Positions 46,563 through 60,659 are shown, counted from the first letter of the stretch. The stretch is 64,000 bases of DNA from Lanius collurio (GCA_020086605.1 JACBWW010000038.1:6886250-6950249), one strand, 5' to 3'. A program made the numbers and translations. The notes: generated by a model not told the origin, from the sequence alone.

Positions 46563-49500
46563 TTATGCTGCCTTGGCACAGCCTTGGGCCATGACGTAGC
46601 AACTAAGGTCCTGTAACAACTGCATTAGAGGTAGTTTTAAGTGAGGATGCTGTAATTTATTTTTTTTATTGCCTTGCTTCTAGTCCTGATATCGGTATGC
46701 TCCTTTACATAGAGCTGTATTAATGGCATTCATTCTCTCTTTAAGGTATTGCTACTTCAATGTAAGGTTACTGCTGGCACCTCCGGGCTTGGTCTAGCAG
46801 GAATGGCCAAGAGGAAAACAAACACCTTGAGACCTTCTGTTCTCCAGCTCCGCTGAGAAGTGTAGATGGGTGGAAAGGAGAAGTAGGGAAACGCTGGAGA
46901 GAATGTTGCTGTGTCTGCCTCCTTCCTCCTATAAACGGTAGTGCTGGAAACTTCAGTCTGAGCTGTAAATCTTTTCATCTGAGACCAAAATTATGGCAGG
47001 TCTGGCTTAAAAGTAGCTTTCTATCATCTTCCCAGACTCACCGTGACAGCCATGCTCTGGTTTCACAACACACCCATCATGGACTTCGGGAAGCAGAGAA
47101 GAAGAGACTCTTAATTGAAGGGTCAAGAGTCACCTCTTACTATAGTAAGTTTAGCAGACCCGAAGTTTGACTGGGTAAATTAGATCAGGTGGATATTTAG
47201 CTGTCCAGCCTGTAAACATGGAGTCTAAAATGTATAGTATATGAAGGAGTAAGCCACCACTAGCTGGCAAAGATCCAGCAAATGCCATGCAGGGTATTCC
47301 CTGCCCTGAGCCACAGGACAACCTCTTGGCAGAGCCCTAGACACAAGACATGAGGTCCAGTTAGGGGCTGCCCATGGGAGCTAAATGAGGAACAGAAGAA
47401 AAATTGCATTCTCCTTTCTCTCCCTTCTTAAAATCAGTGCTGGCTGATGTTCCTGATATTACTGACTTGTTTCAGTAATAAACATCAATAGGAACTGGGG
47501 ATGCAGAGCTAACGTCAGCACAACCTTTGTGTACTTTTGCTCCACAGGGTTTCCAATTCCCTCCTGCCACTTACTCTTCTGAGGAGACTTTTTTGACTAA
47601 GACAATATTAGGCTGCTTTGTTACTGGCTCTCTTTTTGTCAGTCCACCAGCAGGAGATGCTTTGTAAGATGGAATGAAGGTTAAGCCCCGGAAGACAAAG
47701 TAATCAAAATGAGGCCGGGTGGAGGGGGCTATCCAAAAAGTGCAACTCGAATATTCCCTAACTCTGTGGCATTCACAGCTGGGTTGTGGTTGCAGCTGAC
47801 ACAAGGGACCTGGTTCCTAGTGGATTCGAGTCTTCAACACTGTGTGTTAGTTGCAAAATCTGCCAGCTTCCTGTCCTGAGGTCATTCTGGCCAGCAACGA
47901 GCAGGAAAACAGAAGCTGCTGCAGGTATTAGCTGCCAAAATCAGGCAGTCCAAAATGCTGTCTGTTGTGGTTTTGATTTGCAGCTGTCATTCAGGTAGGG
48001 GATTTATAAAGTGTGGATCATAATCCAGAATTAAAATAATCACAGGACTGTTTAAATTCTGGAAGTTCTGGTTTGGAGTGATCACTTGTTCAAATTGCAA
48101 GAAAATAATCTCTGAACTTTTATTGGAAGAGCATCCAGGAAAGGCTTTGAACAGATTGTTTCTTTCACTCTGTACAACACTGCCGCTGACAGTTTCTATG
48201 CTTGCTTCTGAAGGAGAAATGCAGGCCAAACAATGCAAAGCTTGTCACTTCCATAGGCAGAACTATCAGCCTGGCCACTAATACAGAAGTGCCAAGGGAA
48301 ACATTATATTTTCCTGGATTTCTTTTTTCTTTTCTTCGAGCTTTCTACAAGATTTCCTTGGGTGCAACAGATGCAAACTGGATAATTAGCAGAGACTGAA
48401 ATGTGTACTGAACTTCCATCACACATCGACATGCATCCACATCAGCACACATCCCTGTGGGCTCAGAGAGAGGAAGGAAGCTGTTATAGAAAAGGAAGTA
48501 TGTGATAGTGTTTCCTATATAAGAACACTCTCACAGCATGTCTAAAGAAGGATAAGCTGGAGTTCTCTGGGCCACTGTAGAGCTGAAGTGACTTAGAGAG
48601 GATTGGATACTTTCCCATGGCTGGGTGAGCTTTCCTGTAGGCATCTGTGTTAACTGTCTATGAATAGCATGGCCTCTGAAAAATTACTTTGAAATCTGAG
48701 TTTTAGGTTGACATCTGAGTTTTGATCTCTAAGTTACCCTTGGCAATTACTGGAATTACATTACTCTGATTTATTGATTTATTTGCTTTATTGTTACCAT
48801 TAATAACCACTCCTCTGATTATATAAATAAGCCATAGAGAAAAGAAAGTATATGCTACTGGATGACCTTAAATCTACATTGTAGGATCTATAAATCCCGG
48901 TGTCTTAGGCCAGAGAAGGCAGTTGTTCCATTTTAGTTGGTAGAAAAAAGCCCTGATCAGCCACAATCCTTTTTATAAGTGCCAATCCTTTCAAATTTCT
49001 GGCAGTGCTCAAGACACCAGAAGCATGCTGAAAATGGTAATTGGTTTGCCCTGCTGACATGGGCACCAAGAAAAACTACCTTGTAGGCCAGATCCTGTCC
49101 TTATGGCACAGGCTGGCCATGCCCTGTCCTTGGCATCACTGCAAGTGAAACACTTTGGCTCTGTCACACACTTTATTTGGGAAAGTACCAGAATCCACTC
49201 TGGAAATTATTTCAGTGAGGCATTTTAAGGTGAACCTGGCACTGTTTCCAGTTTGTTTTAAATGCTGTACTACGAGTTGCAGGAATCTGTGGAGATGGTT
49301 GAAATACAACACCAAAGGTTCCAGCGTGAGACATGGCAGATGACCAAAAGTGGGGATATTTTCAGCTGTTTGAAACCAAACCAGCCTCCCTTGTCTGTCA
49401 GTAACACAAAGCCCATCAATCCCTAGTGTTCTTTCCAAATTCTGCCCCCTGGGTCACTCTCAGGGTGTTCTGCAAAGTGCTTTCCAATAGTATCTAATTT

Positions 49501-51579
49501 GCCTCTATTCTTCAGGCTTCTTAAAGAGCCCATCCAAAACCTCATGTAGTCAACAGCTTCTGATGTAAGTTTATTAATGCTTCCGCATATCATAACGTTC
49601 TCATTAGGTACCTTCAGTGAAGTACAACTTACGACTTGCCATTTTTGTGCACTGTTATGTGGCTGATTTTTGTGTGGTTAGTGACAGTGAATGCCAGTCT
49701 TAATGCTGCTGATTTCAAAGCAGGGATTATTGATGTGAACTGGCAGGAACAAGAAACATTTCCAGAAATATCTTTCAGTTTTGGGGTACCTGTTCAAAGT
49801 TCCTTACCTGCAAAGGTCTTATGTTCAGAAATCTAATGCTTGGCATTTTTCAATACCTGGCTCCTTTATATGTGTAGATGAGACACACTTAATATTTGAA
49901 GTGTTCTGGAAATGTAAATGTAGGTGGTTGCTTTTGGGGTTTTGGGGTTTTTTTTCCTTTGTTGTTTCTGTAACTGAAAACCTGAAATTCCACTTCCCAG
50001 GCCAGTAAGTGTATCTTCTATAGTGGAGCTTGTATTTACCCTACTCAGGACCAAGAAACCAAGGCTGGAAGTGACAACCCCCATTCCTTACTCTTCGCAT
50101 CTCCACTTCAGAGAGGCAGAGCTCAGTCACTGCTGCTTGTAACTGAATGCTTCCCTTGGAGGCCTGAGACTGCAAACAAACCATTTAGTCTACATGTAGT
50201 GGTTTAGATTTGTAATGATGAAACCTAGCTCCAGATTCTCCCTGGAGGAAATGAAGCAGGAAATGGCATCTTCTCCATTTCCTTTACCTCAGCGTCATCC
50301 TGTGCACTTTCTGATGAGATGATACTATGGTTGAGGAACACTCAGGGGATTTTTTCTTTCCCCTAGATTTTTCTCCTGAGAAATGCAGTCTCTGTCAATC
50401 CTCGCATTTATTTCCCGTGAAAGTGTGAATTACAAGAATGGTCAGGTTTTTTTATCTAAACAGATTACAGACAGTGGATGTACAGCGATTTATTACACTT
50501 TTCTTCCACAATATTGCTTAATAGGAACCTATCTCCACTGGGTAACCTAGGTTCTAGATTCCTGGAAAAAGCTATTTTATTCTGAGGAATGATCAACTCA
50601 AACTGTAAATGTATAGCATGCTGTTATGGTGCATTTTATTCAAAGTGGATGGGAAGGAGGAAATTCTTGTTGCTTTAAACACTGTGTTCTTTGTGCATAT
50701 CTTTGAGTCATATCTCAAAGATGGGAATCAGTCAGCCCCTTCAGAGGTACCATTTCAAATCAAATTGTGAAATATATTTTAAACAATTAACAAATATTTA
50801 ATGTATGCCTTCAAGTAACTGAATCTTTAAAAATTGGAAGTAATTTCATTGTGAAATTAAAATCTCCATAGCGATTCATATTCAGTGGCCCTGTCTACAC
50901 ATCTATTTTGTTGCTAGTCTGTGTCAGAGAGCATGTGTGGTGTGGTCCAGGGCCAGCTCAGTGCCCAAGGAGGTTCTAGGCTGAAGAGAAAAAGCGAAAA
51001 CTGTAAGCGACTGAAATGAGACGGGAGCTGAGCGAGGCAGACCTTGAACAAGCTGAAGGGACCACTGGGTGCCTTCCTTGAATCCCAAGATATCTCCTTA
51101 GTGGTTCACCAGCAACATATGGGAAGACAATGGGTGGCAGATCCTCTAGTTGCAGTGCTAGAGTTGAGAATGAAAATAACCTCCAGCACACGTTGTGTTA
51201 TTTAACAGCCTATTATGTCTTTCATTGTGTAGCTCCCTGTGCATCTCAAAGCTGAGGAATTGAAGATTATCAACTCACCAGCACAGTGAGGTGTCAGGAG
51301 TCAGGAAAACTTGTTGAGGAGCTCAAGGATAAGAAGTATACCAGGATGCAAAAGGAGACAGAAAAGAGCTTCATCCCGTGTTGCAGTGGGATGACACACG
51401 TGTAGGTGATTGTGAGATTGCAAAGCCCTTCTCTGACTGGAGCAAATGCTGATATTCTTGGTGGGATGCTGCGGCTAGACCTTCCCACATGACTTCATCT
51501 GCAACTTCCTCTGACTGCTGAATGTAACCTAGTGTGAAATCTACCTTTCCTGTCAGTCAGAGCTTTCCCAGTAACAGTA
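46563..51579. other. Unique non-coding DNA
   Basis: There is no established gene. It contains the weak exon candidate at 47575-47728 and a G4/T-rich patch near 49935-49957 (TTTTGGGGTTTTGGGG). The remaining frames are short and scattered. Confidence 0.45.
47575..47728 (-). CDS. Candidate coding exon, function unknown
   Basis: The minus-strand frame encodes about 51 residues of non-repetitive, balanced sequence, including STRPHFDYFVFRGLTF and VTKQPNIVLVKK. It stops at TAA two codons into what would be the next intron. A strong splice-donor match GA|GTAAGT sits with its GT at 47574-47573 on the minus strand, exactly before that stop. A possible acceptor (tgcactttttggatag) ends at 47729, giving a 154-bp exon. 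Retained CpGs (CCGG, ACCCGG) stand out from the neighbourhood. No partner exon was identified and I do not recognise the protein. It could be a real exon, a decayed retrocopy or chance. Confidence 0.22.
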
Positions 51580-52876
51580 TGTAGTGGGTTGAATCTGAGT
51601 TGATAGACAGATTTTTAGACCAATAACGCTTCTCACAATTTACACATTTAAACCCCACTGAAAGGGGGGAGATACTTCTTGTTCCTGCTCGCCTGCTGGG
51701 ACGTGGGGGGGCCTCGAAGCTTCCGGGCCCCACCAAGACAGGCCAAGGCCCTGGTCCCTTCCCCTCTCCCTGATGCCGCGGCATGGACCCTGGGTCGCTT
51801 GAGAGGGAACCATCCCAGAGCCCAGGCAGCTAAACCCAGCCATGGACTGCTACACAGCTAAAATCTTTCCAGAGCAGCTTCATGGGACTGGTGGGTCCCC
51901 CTTGTTCTCCACATGGAGCCAGCGGAAGCCGGCGGGAGCCTCCTTCCTGCAGCCAGCACACTTCGGGCTGAACCGAAGAAAACACCATGCAGCCAACAGC
52001 ACAAAGGGAGTGAGGCTTTCTTCACCATAAAGCCTGGACAAAAACATTCTTCAACATAGAGGCTTCAGAGTCAGAGAGAGTGAGCCATGTGAGACGGACC
52101 TGAAATGGCGGCGGAGAAAAGGGGCGGTGCTGCGTTCCTCCTGCATAGCTTAAAAATACTTCTGGCATGCGGTGGTAAGAAACTGTAATATCTCAAACTG
52201 TTTGTCTCTTTAATCCATTTGAGGTACATGGGGGGATGGAAGACTCACGTGTGGCCCGTGAAGATTGTGAAGAGAGAGTGCCTATGCCAGGATATATAGA
52301 AGCAGTGAGAGGCTTTTAAGGACTTTGTAGCAGGAAAAAAAAAAAACCTTTGTGTTCAGGCCAAAATAACTCATCTTTAAAAAGATTGATAACCCCATGT
52401 GATGGCCCAGGTGTGGCAGTGTGAAAAAAATGGTATTTTTTCATAGAAGGGATGTTAAACCACAGCAGATTGTTTCTTTCTGGGCGGGTCTGTTGTTGGG
52501 GGCAGTTTGAGAAACCACGCGAAGCAAGAAGAAACCCTTTTTTCCTTAAGCATAAGAGAGAGACTTTTCGAGAAGTGTAACACTGACTAGAATCCTACGT
52601 TGTGTTATCTTTTGTGCTAGTTATGAAAAAAAAAGAGAAAAGTGCTGGGACAAAAGGGGGGGGAGGGTGGGTTGTTTGTTTTAATTTCTTGTTATATCTT
52701 TTAACTTTTAATTCTGTTAGTAATAAAACTTTCTCCTTGTACTGCAGTTGTTTAAGTTTGAACCTGTTTTGCCTCGCAGCTATCTAGTTTTCCTCAATAT
52801 TTTCTTATTCTTTTTTCTCCTTATAAAAAGAACTGATTTTCGCGTGCTTGACGTTTAGTTGTGTCAAACCACAATA
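51580..52876 (+). mobile_element. Solo LTR, family B, sense
   Basis: Starts TGTAGTGGGTTGAATCTGAG and ends ...GTGTCAAACCACAATA. The flanks CAGTA (51575-51579) and CAGTG (52877-52881) are a 4-of-5 match to a 5-bp target duplication. The terminal CA appears mutated to TA, judging from the intact end (CCACAACA) of the copy at 30295. The AATAAA polyadenylation signal lies at 52722-52727, before ttgtttaagtttgaacctg. A CpG-rich block spans 51680-51960. At 1,297 bp it is close in size and sequence to the inverted copy at 30295-31610. No internal region is present. Confidence 0.9.
52722..52727 (+). terminator. LTR polyadenylation signal AATAAA
   Basis: The signal lies about 150 bp before the LTR end. 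The inverted copy has the equivalent signal at 30445-30450, so it is conserved between the two insertions. Confidence 0.65.
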
Positions 52877-55800
52877 CAGTGGAAGGACAAAACTGGCAGG
52901 ATTCTTGGCAGTTTTGCTGCTGCCCGTGGGGTACTGATTATCTTTAATGAGTCTTGTTGATTTCACGGTGCAGCTTCTTGGGAACAGCAGAGGCCTGTCT
53001 GCAGATTCAGAAACATAAGCACATCAATGGGTCATATTTGGGAAATTATCTGTGCAATCACAAGGGCTGGGGTTTTTGTTCTTGTGCTGTTTTGTTAAAA
53101 TTAAAGGCTAGATTCTCCAGCAGTTGATGATTTTACGAGCCACATCCTTCCCCAGTCTCATCAGGAAATCATTCCACTTGCCACTGGTGAGTAGGTGAGT
53201 GCGTTTCTCAAGCCCTCACATAAATTGTATTCTCATCTTCAAGAGAGTGAAGGAGTTACAATGTGACCAAGAGCCTCTCAGGGATCTCTGGGTCTGATGC
53301 TTTCAAGACAGCCTGGGTTTTGTTTTGGTATTGGTTAGGCTCTGGCTGCTGAATTGCTCCACCCAGGACAATGGTGCTCTTTGCCCTGTCCTCAATCTTT
53401 GTTCTAAGGTGTGGAAATTAAATCTCTAGATTCCGAGCCCTAACTGAACAGCAGTGTGTGGAAGGATTCCCCCTTTACCTAGACATTATGTCTCCAGCTC
53501 ATCCTCCCCCCTGCCCCAGCTCTGTCAGGGAATGCCAGCAAAAACAAGTGCTGTTTGTATGTCTGTGCTTTGCTGTAAACCTGAAAATAGGAAAGTTACT
53601 GCGCTTTTAAAAAAATATAGATATAAACAAAACAAATGCTTCCCAGCACTTTTACCCTCTTGATTTAAAGCTCCTAATTTCGATCAGTCACTCTCTAACT
53701 AGCTGTACTCAGGCTGCCTGTGGTATCCTGTTGGCGTGCCCTGAGTTTGGAGTCTGCAGGGGGTTTGCAGCTCCAAGAGTAACTCTAAAGCAGGAAAGGT
53801 GAGATTTTGGGATTAACTCCATCCTCTCCCCACAAGTTGTTTTCTTAAATTGTAAGAAAATAAATAAAGAAGCAATCTTGCCTGCAGATAACCCTTTTCA
53901 AAACTAGGCAATGCTTCTTCTCCCTGCCCTCCTTGCTGCAGTTTCTCCCAGTGGGAGGTGATGTCAGTCAGATGATACTCATCCTTCAGTAATCAGCTAA
54001 TTGGCACAACCCTCTACCTTTCAGCCTGCACTTCCTAGTATCTCACTGCATTTCTGACCTGTGAGAACTTTGCTTTGAAGGGACAACTTGATCCTTAAGC
54101 ACATTAGCCAGGTGCCAGCCCTGGCTGGGGCAGTGGTCAGGAACTCTGGGCATGGGCTGGTACCAGTTGTGTTCTGCCGGCTGTGTCCTTCTACAGGGCA
54201 AACTTGGCCCACAATATTGGGGACTCAGCTCTGAGGTGGACAGGTTCACCCTCAAAGATTTTTCCCCTGATTCCCAGCTGTACACACAATCCTTTCCCTG
54301 CAGCATGGAAGGGAGAGGAAAGTTTTAGCCCCTCAGTCTCGGAGCTGTGGAACACAACTAGGGGCAGGATGCCAAGCTTGCTGGCTTGCTGGCCTCATCT
54401 GGTACAGCAAATCCTCTTTTCCTAGGTTTCTGAGGGTAGCTGCAGCCACAAAAAGTGCTTGGAAAAGTTTCCATAGCATTTGCAAAGCTGCCCTCAGAGT
54501 GAGGCCATCTTACAGAGTCTGTTTAAAATCTTTCACTTAAAAGTAAAGGAAGTAGAACATTTTAAAGCAGTTTTGTTTCTATGGATTAAATGAATGGAAA
54601 TGCATCTTCTTTCTCCCTTAACTTTCTGCCCTCAGCAGGTAAAGAGCAGGTTGACTGAAATATTGACTGTCGTTAGTCCAAGATTTTGATGTTTTTTCAT
54701 CACTCAATGAAGCACAGATCTTTTTTTGGTTACCATCAGCCTGCTATCATAGCTGCTCCTGTGTAACACTTCCCCTTTGATATGACAATGACTTTGTACA
54801 GAGGAAAAGACCTTTATCAGGGGAATAATTGTGTCAAGAATTGATGAAGGGTGAAACAAAATTGGCAGCATATAATTTAAAATTACAATAAAAAAAAAAT
54901 AAGCAGGGTGGAGAGGGTGAGGAAAGAGAGCACACCTTGGCATGTGGATGAAGGGGGAAGGAGCTCTGTGGAGGCAGGAGAGCATCGCTACCAGGCCAGC
55001 TTTAAAGCCCTCTTAACTATGTGCAGTTGCTCTCCGTAGCTCACCCATTGACTTCCTCCTGCCCTCCACAGGCCTGGCTGCAGTGAAACCTGGTGTCTTC
55101 CTAGCGATGCTGAACTGAATCAGATTTTGCTTTTAGCTGTTCAATCAAATTTTCCTTCCTTGAGCTTAGAAGGCACACTTGGGACTTTATAGTAATTGCC
55201 TCCCCAAGCTGAACTGCTGATACCTTTATTGGATTGGCATAGGGTTTCAGAGGACTATGTTTAACATGCAGTGAGCCGCAGCAATGCAAACAGTTCCAGT
55301 GTTTAAACAAGCATCCATTAGTCCGGGAAACAAGACAGTGGCAGCCCATTTGGTGCTCTTTAGAGCTGGCAGCTTAAGAGGAAGGGTGCAGCAAGGTTTG
55401 CCAGGAGGGGATGCAGGATGGGGTAGTCACAAATGCAGTGTCAGGAAAACAAGCAAAACATCTCTGTAGCTTTATGAGAAATGAGCTGCAGGGGGGGAGA
55501 ACTCTTGCAACTGGGGACATGTGCAAAGCTCATTAATATCTCATTATGTTTGAATTGCAGTCTCCCAGCAGATTGGCATTAATGTGTGATGTGCTGGAGG
55601 AAGGGGGTACAGGAGTGCAGCAGGGATATTTTAAGCAAGCTTTTTTTTTTTTCTCATTTTTCCTTTACATTGAAGAAGCAGAAAAAAATAGTGTGTGCCA
55701 GCAAACCATGATGTTTTGTGCATCATCCCAATACAGTGCACTTCATCAAACAAGAACAGTGGTCAGTTGGGCTTATCATAGTACCCACTAGCATCTTTCA

Positions 55801-58800
55801 ATATTTCCAATAAACCTCCTTTATTTTCATCACTGCTTAAGTCACTTGTAAAATTTGGCTCAGTGTGAAACTTCCAACATGTAGCATCTCAGCCCAGGAT
55901 TAATTCTCTGACCCCTAGCTTGAAGGACTGGGGAGTCCAGGAGGTACTTAGACATTTTTTCCCTCCCATATGATTGTAGGTAGAATGATGACCAAAATAC
56001 TTTTTCTCATTCTCCTATACTGAAATAGCTTTTGTTTTATCATTAACTGGAGCAGTGCAGTCATTAGCTTATCAACTGACATCAGTGCCTGTACTTGCTT
56101 CAGCAGGACCACACAACATTTTTCTGATAAGATCTCGGCTGCCATATTACTATGAAAAGACCCATTCATTTTAGGGCCAGTTAGTCCTTGACTTTCTGTA
56201 CCTGAACATATAAATTCTCTTAAAAAATAAAAGGCAACTCCCAACAATGGCTTATCCAAAGAAGAACCATCAGACTTCATGTAGCAGGAGAAACTCCCTG
56301 TGCTCCCAGTTACTGAGTTGCCTGATTTATCTCTGTAAACTTCCATTGTGAAGACTGGAGTTACAAGAGGGACAGAGAATGTGCTTCTTTTGTACTCTGC
56401 AGCACTGGGCTTTCATGCAGAAGTGTTTTACTAACATGTAGCAAGAAAAACAATGGATTTTGCTTTCCTGCAGACACCTACTCATTCTGCAATTGCATAC
56501 AAAACCCATTTTAATAGGTACTATTATAGGTGTATTGGAGGAGACGTTTGTAGCCAAACTGTAGGAAAATCATTCTTCTTCAACTCCTTTCATGCTAGAA
56601 GAGCAAAACAGCAGTTAAATTAGTCCCGACTCTTATGAAATGCATGCAAGCCCATAGATCTTGGTTCAGGCTGAGTATTATGTTTGAACTTTATTGCCCA
56701 GGCTATTTATGTGTTTATGCTTCCTAGTAAACTTTCTTTTGCTTTTATGAAACAATATTGGAGCCCTCCAGTGGCCAAACTAATAATTCTGAGGAATGGA
56801 GTTCAAGTTCTGCCAACAAAGTTGATTTTTTTTTTCCTTCCCTATTAAAAATTTAATTTGGTGATTTTTTAATATTCAGAATTTATGTGAAGGTAATTTG
56901 AGTCACAGCATCACATGTGAAAAGTAAGGAAAACTAGGAAAAAGAAAAAATAGTCCCTTTGCGTTTCTAGGATCTCCATATATTTATTCTTCTGTATTTT
57001 CAAAACATTAATTATTTATTGTTTAATTAAATTCTGTAAGATTACATTTCTGGAGAGGATCCCGTTATGCATACAAGACAGAGAAAATGCATTCTGAGTA
57101 TCATAACAATCAACATTTCCTTAAGTGACTTTTATCAGTTCGGTGACTTTTTATCTATGATGTGACTGGTCTGTTCTGTAGCAAAACCTAATTTTTCAAC
57201 ATAACATCATCATTTATATCAGGGACCTTGGCACATTGAAGATTTTGGCCTCAAGGCTTTCTCGTCTACAGTTCTTACTGGTGTCTTTCACTTTCCATGT
57301 GAAATAGAAACACTCTGTATATGAACAAATAGCTTTTAATTGTATTGTATGCTCTGTATATTAGTGAGAGGAGTTCTCTTTACAAAGGATGTTGAGATCC
57401 TAACAGCTAAAATTGCTTACTTACATCTCCTCATGTTTGGTGTGGTGGTTATCACACTCCTTCCTTCTTCCAAATGTTAATAACAGTCTTTCAGAACCCA
57501 AAATCAGATAGGTCGGTTTTGGTTGTGTTGGAGGCTGCAAGTTTTGGGAGGAGGTGGGGGATGAACAGGGGAAGAAGAGAAAGTATGGTCAGTTGGTTAT
57601 CTTTCAACAGGATGGCCACAATATGGCAGTCAGTCCATGCTGAAAAAGCAGTAAAGCAAGGGATTAAGGCTGTTACTTTGCACCAACTCCTCTTTATTTA
57701 GGGGCTACTAGAAATGAGTTTGTACCACATTGCACTGTATAGCTCCTTCTTTGTAAAATCATACATTATCATCAAAATGGTTCATAACAACAACACTAAA
57801 AATCTAGTACAGGGAGGGTTCTGTTTGTTTTATTTTAGTAGAGATCTTCTAAGTAACATTTCTTCTGCAGATGCTGTGGGTATAGGAACTGTACTGAGTA
57901 ATCTCAAAGGGACATTTAGCATGGTGTCCGTTCACCAGTGAGCAAGTAGAGTGTAAGAAACAGAGCAGGCACACAGTCAGCCTTCCCTGGCACATCTTTC
58001 AGCTATCCCAGGTCTAAGAACCTCTTGCTATGCCCATCTGTACACCATTTGCTTTTGCAGCCCCCTGCCTATGTGAAGAAGGTTTCTTGTTCCTGAAGAG
58101 TGAGGTGAAATGAGGAAAGCCAAGAAAACAGTTGTAGCAGAAGTTTCTTGTTTGCGCTGAATATGGGGGGCATGTTATGCAAATTCCTCTCACTGGTGGT
58201 AGCTGGAATTCCTGGAGCAACCCTTCTCTTTGTATCCTTTCATGTTTTTCATGTGAGTTTGAAGATTGCTGGAGGAGATTAATTCCCTGCTCCAATTGGC
58301 TTTTTGAGGAAACTGCTAATAAGGGCAGTTTTCCTCATGGCTTTTTTCAAGACCTGTAAACACCAGCAGAGCTGAGAAGAAAGAAGTCAGAAAGATGAGG
58401 AGAGGCTGTTTGCAGCATATGAGTATGCACCAGACAAGCAGGGGCCCTGTCGCTGTCACAAGGAAGGCTTGTGCTCTAAGGCTACCATGCTTTCTGCAGC
58501 CACAAAACTTGAGGCTGCAGAAGGCTCACACTGTGAGGCTGTGAGATCTGAACTGGGACAGGAGAGGGAAAAAGATGGGACTGTGCAAGGGGGGAGCAAA
58601 TGTTTCCCACCTGCCTGATGCACATTTCATATCCAGCTCCCTGTGCAGCCTCACATTACTGCACAGATCTGCAATGGCATCTTGCTACTTGTTTGTCACA
58701 GCCTCCTCCAATCACTGCTGCCATCCTGGTGAGAGATCCAGGGCTCCAGTAGAACACTGGGAAAGCAGAGGAGGCAGAGACTGGTTGTAGGTCTTAGCAT

Positions 58801-60659
58801 GAGAGCAGCTTTATCCCCAGTGGGAATTCCTGTGCTATGTGCCTTTTACTAGGAGAGGTTGGAGCCAGGAATGCCAGAGGGCTGCGTGCAGCCCTGCTGT
58901 GCTGGGACTGAGAGGAGAATCTCTGCAGTTCTGTGGTTTAGTCTGAATCCTTGTGGTTTGAACCTCTGCTCCACAGTGGCTACCTGGGGAGACAGCATTC
59001 CCAAGAAGGGTGCTGTGCCCTGTTGTGTTCCCCTGCAGCTCCTTAAGGAGCCTTTTACCTGGGGCCCTCTTAGTAGTTCTGTGTTTGGTAACATTTCCAC
59101 ACCCTGTATGGAGACAACTTTGTTGGGTCGGTCATGCTGCTGTACAGAGACATTGAGAATACTTAATGGGAAAAATATCTGCCTTAGTTCCAGGCATTGC
59201 AGTCCTTACTCATTAGTAGCGAGAGGAGAAGGCTGCCACTACTTTACTGATGAGTCAGGAAAATGCTCTGTGTTTACAGTATTGTATGTTTCTAATATGA
59301 TTACTGCAGGTCTGAATTTGGAGTTTGGCAATATCAGAAAGCTTTTGAGTTTTGGAAAAAGTAAAGAAAATAGTAATGATTTATGTCACCAGATATAATG
59401 AAATCACAGTCCCTGCAAATCCTACAGCCATCAGGGTCCACATTATTCAAGGTTGTTCTTGGCCTTGTGTCATTCACCTGGCATTGGAAAAAAGTCAGGC
59501 AGCTGTGCATTTTAAAGCTGGTCCCTTAATGTAATTCTGAAATACGCTAATTGCCAGGCTTTTATTTTCATTTGATTGTTTTGAAAAGCTTAGAAGAAAG
59601 GAGGAAAAATAAAGGAATATTGTAAATAGCCCTAAGAAAAACCTCAACCTGCTACCCGTGTAATTTCCTTTAAAAACAAATTTTGTGCTATGGGAAACTA
59701 TCACACAGCAGATTTGCACACAATCCTATATGCCCAATATCTACATGGTTTTATATAATTTCTTTAGCATGTTTTCTCATTGTTACAGTTGTTACTAAGG
59801 TTACTATAACTGTAATTAAAGAAGGAAGAAGTGCTTGCTTACCCCAAACCTTGTCTATGGTTTCCTGTGTGTCTAATTAAAAGTACTTTTTTTTTTTTTG
59901 CCTTTCTGTAGGCTTTGCTTAGACCATCATGGTTGTAACACTACTTAATCTGGGATTTAAACTGACAGCTCTTCCTGCTAGTTCTCCCCTTCTCCTTGTC
60001 TCTCTTAAATAACCCAGAAGTGACTGAACATGTAAGGTACTTACTAAGGAAGAACTTGGAGCTGCACAACCTTCTTTCCCTTGTCAAGGCAAGAAAGTAA
60101 CGCTCTTTCCAAGAGCAAATGTAGTATCACTATTATAGGCCAAACTAGGAAAATTTTAAACTTGTTTTCTTAGAGTTTAGAGGAACAAAACTGAAGCCTC
60201 TGGAAATGAAATTGGGGGAAATACCCAACCCAGGCAGAAATCTTTATTAAACACAGATGTCAACAGCAGTATCATGTAATTAGTGCCCTAATTGTGGCTG
60301 GGCAAAAACTGGGCTTGGGGAGGGCCCAGATGTAGGCATCTGACTGTGGATGAGTCTTTTTCAGCTAATTACCAAGTCTCCCTTTAAGGTCAGTGAAAAG
60401 AAAAAGACACTTCTGGAGCATGATTTATCTCATTCCCATCTCAGCCTGGTATAGGGGATATGAATTGCATTCTTAAGACTGGAATGACTTAACCTGGTTT
60501 TGCCTGCACCTTTCTTATGGTGCCTACAACAGTTACTAGACTCCATGTCCTGTTCATAGCTCCCTGTACACACCTCTTCTTTTTCCTGAATAATAAAAAA
60601 AGGAGACACAAAAGCATATTGATCTGACAAGATACAAGGTATTTTGTATTCCCATTGGC
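52877..60659. other. Unique non-coding DNA
   Basis: No gene or mobile element is supported in 7.8 kb. Open frames of up to 179 codons (58859-59398, plus strand) and 132 codons (55948-56346, minus strand) show no domain or splice pattern. There are short T runs at 55641-55651 and 59887-59899 and a repeat-free AT-rich stretch at 56.8-57.4 kb. Confidence 0.45.
59887..59899. repeat. T(13) homopolymer
   Basis: A simple T run between AAAGTAC and GCCTTTC. No mobile element is attached to it. Confidence 0.85.

Noticed and set aside
49935..49957. TTTTGGGG repeats as telomere-like sequence
   Set aside because: Only two units, and the motif is not the vertebrate TTAGGG repeat.
58859..59398. 179-codon plus-strand open frame
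   Set aside because: No domain, no splice pattern and no codon signature. A frame of this length can occur by chance in 64 kb of six-frame sequence.
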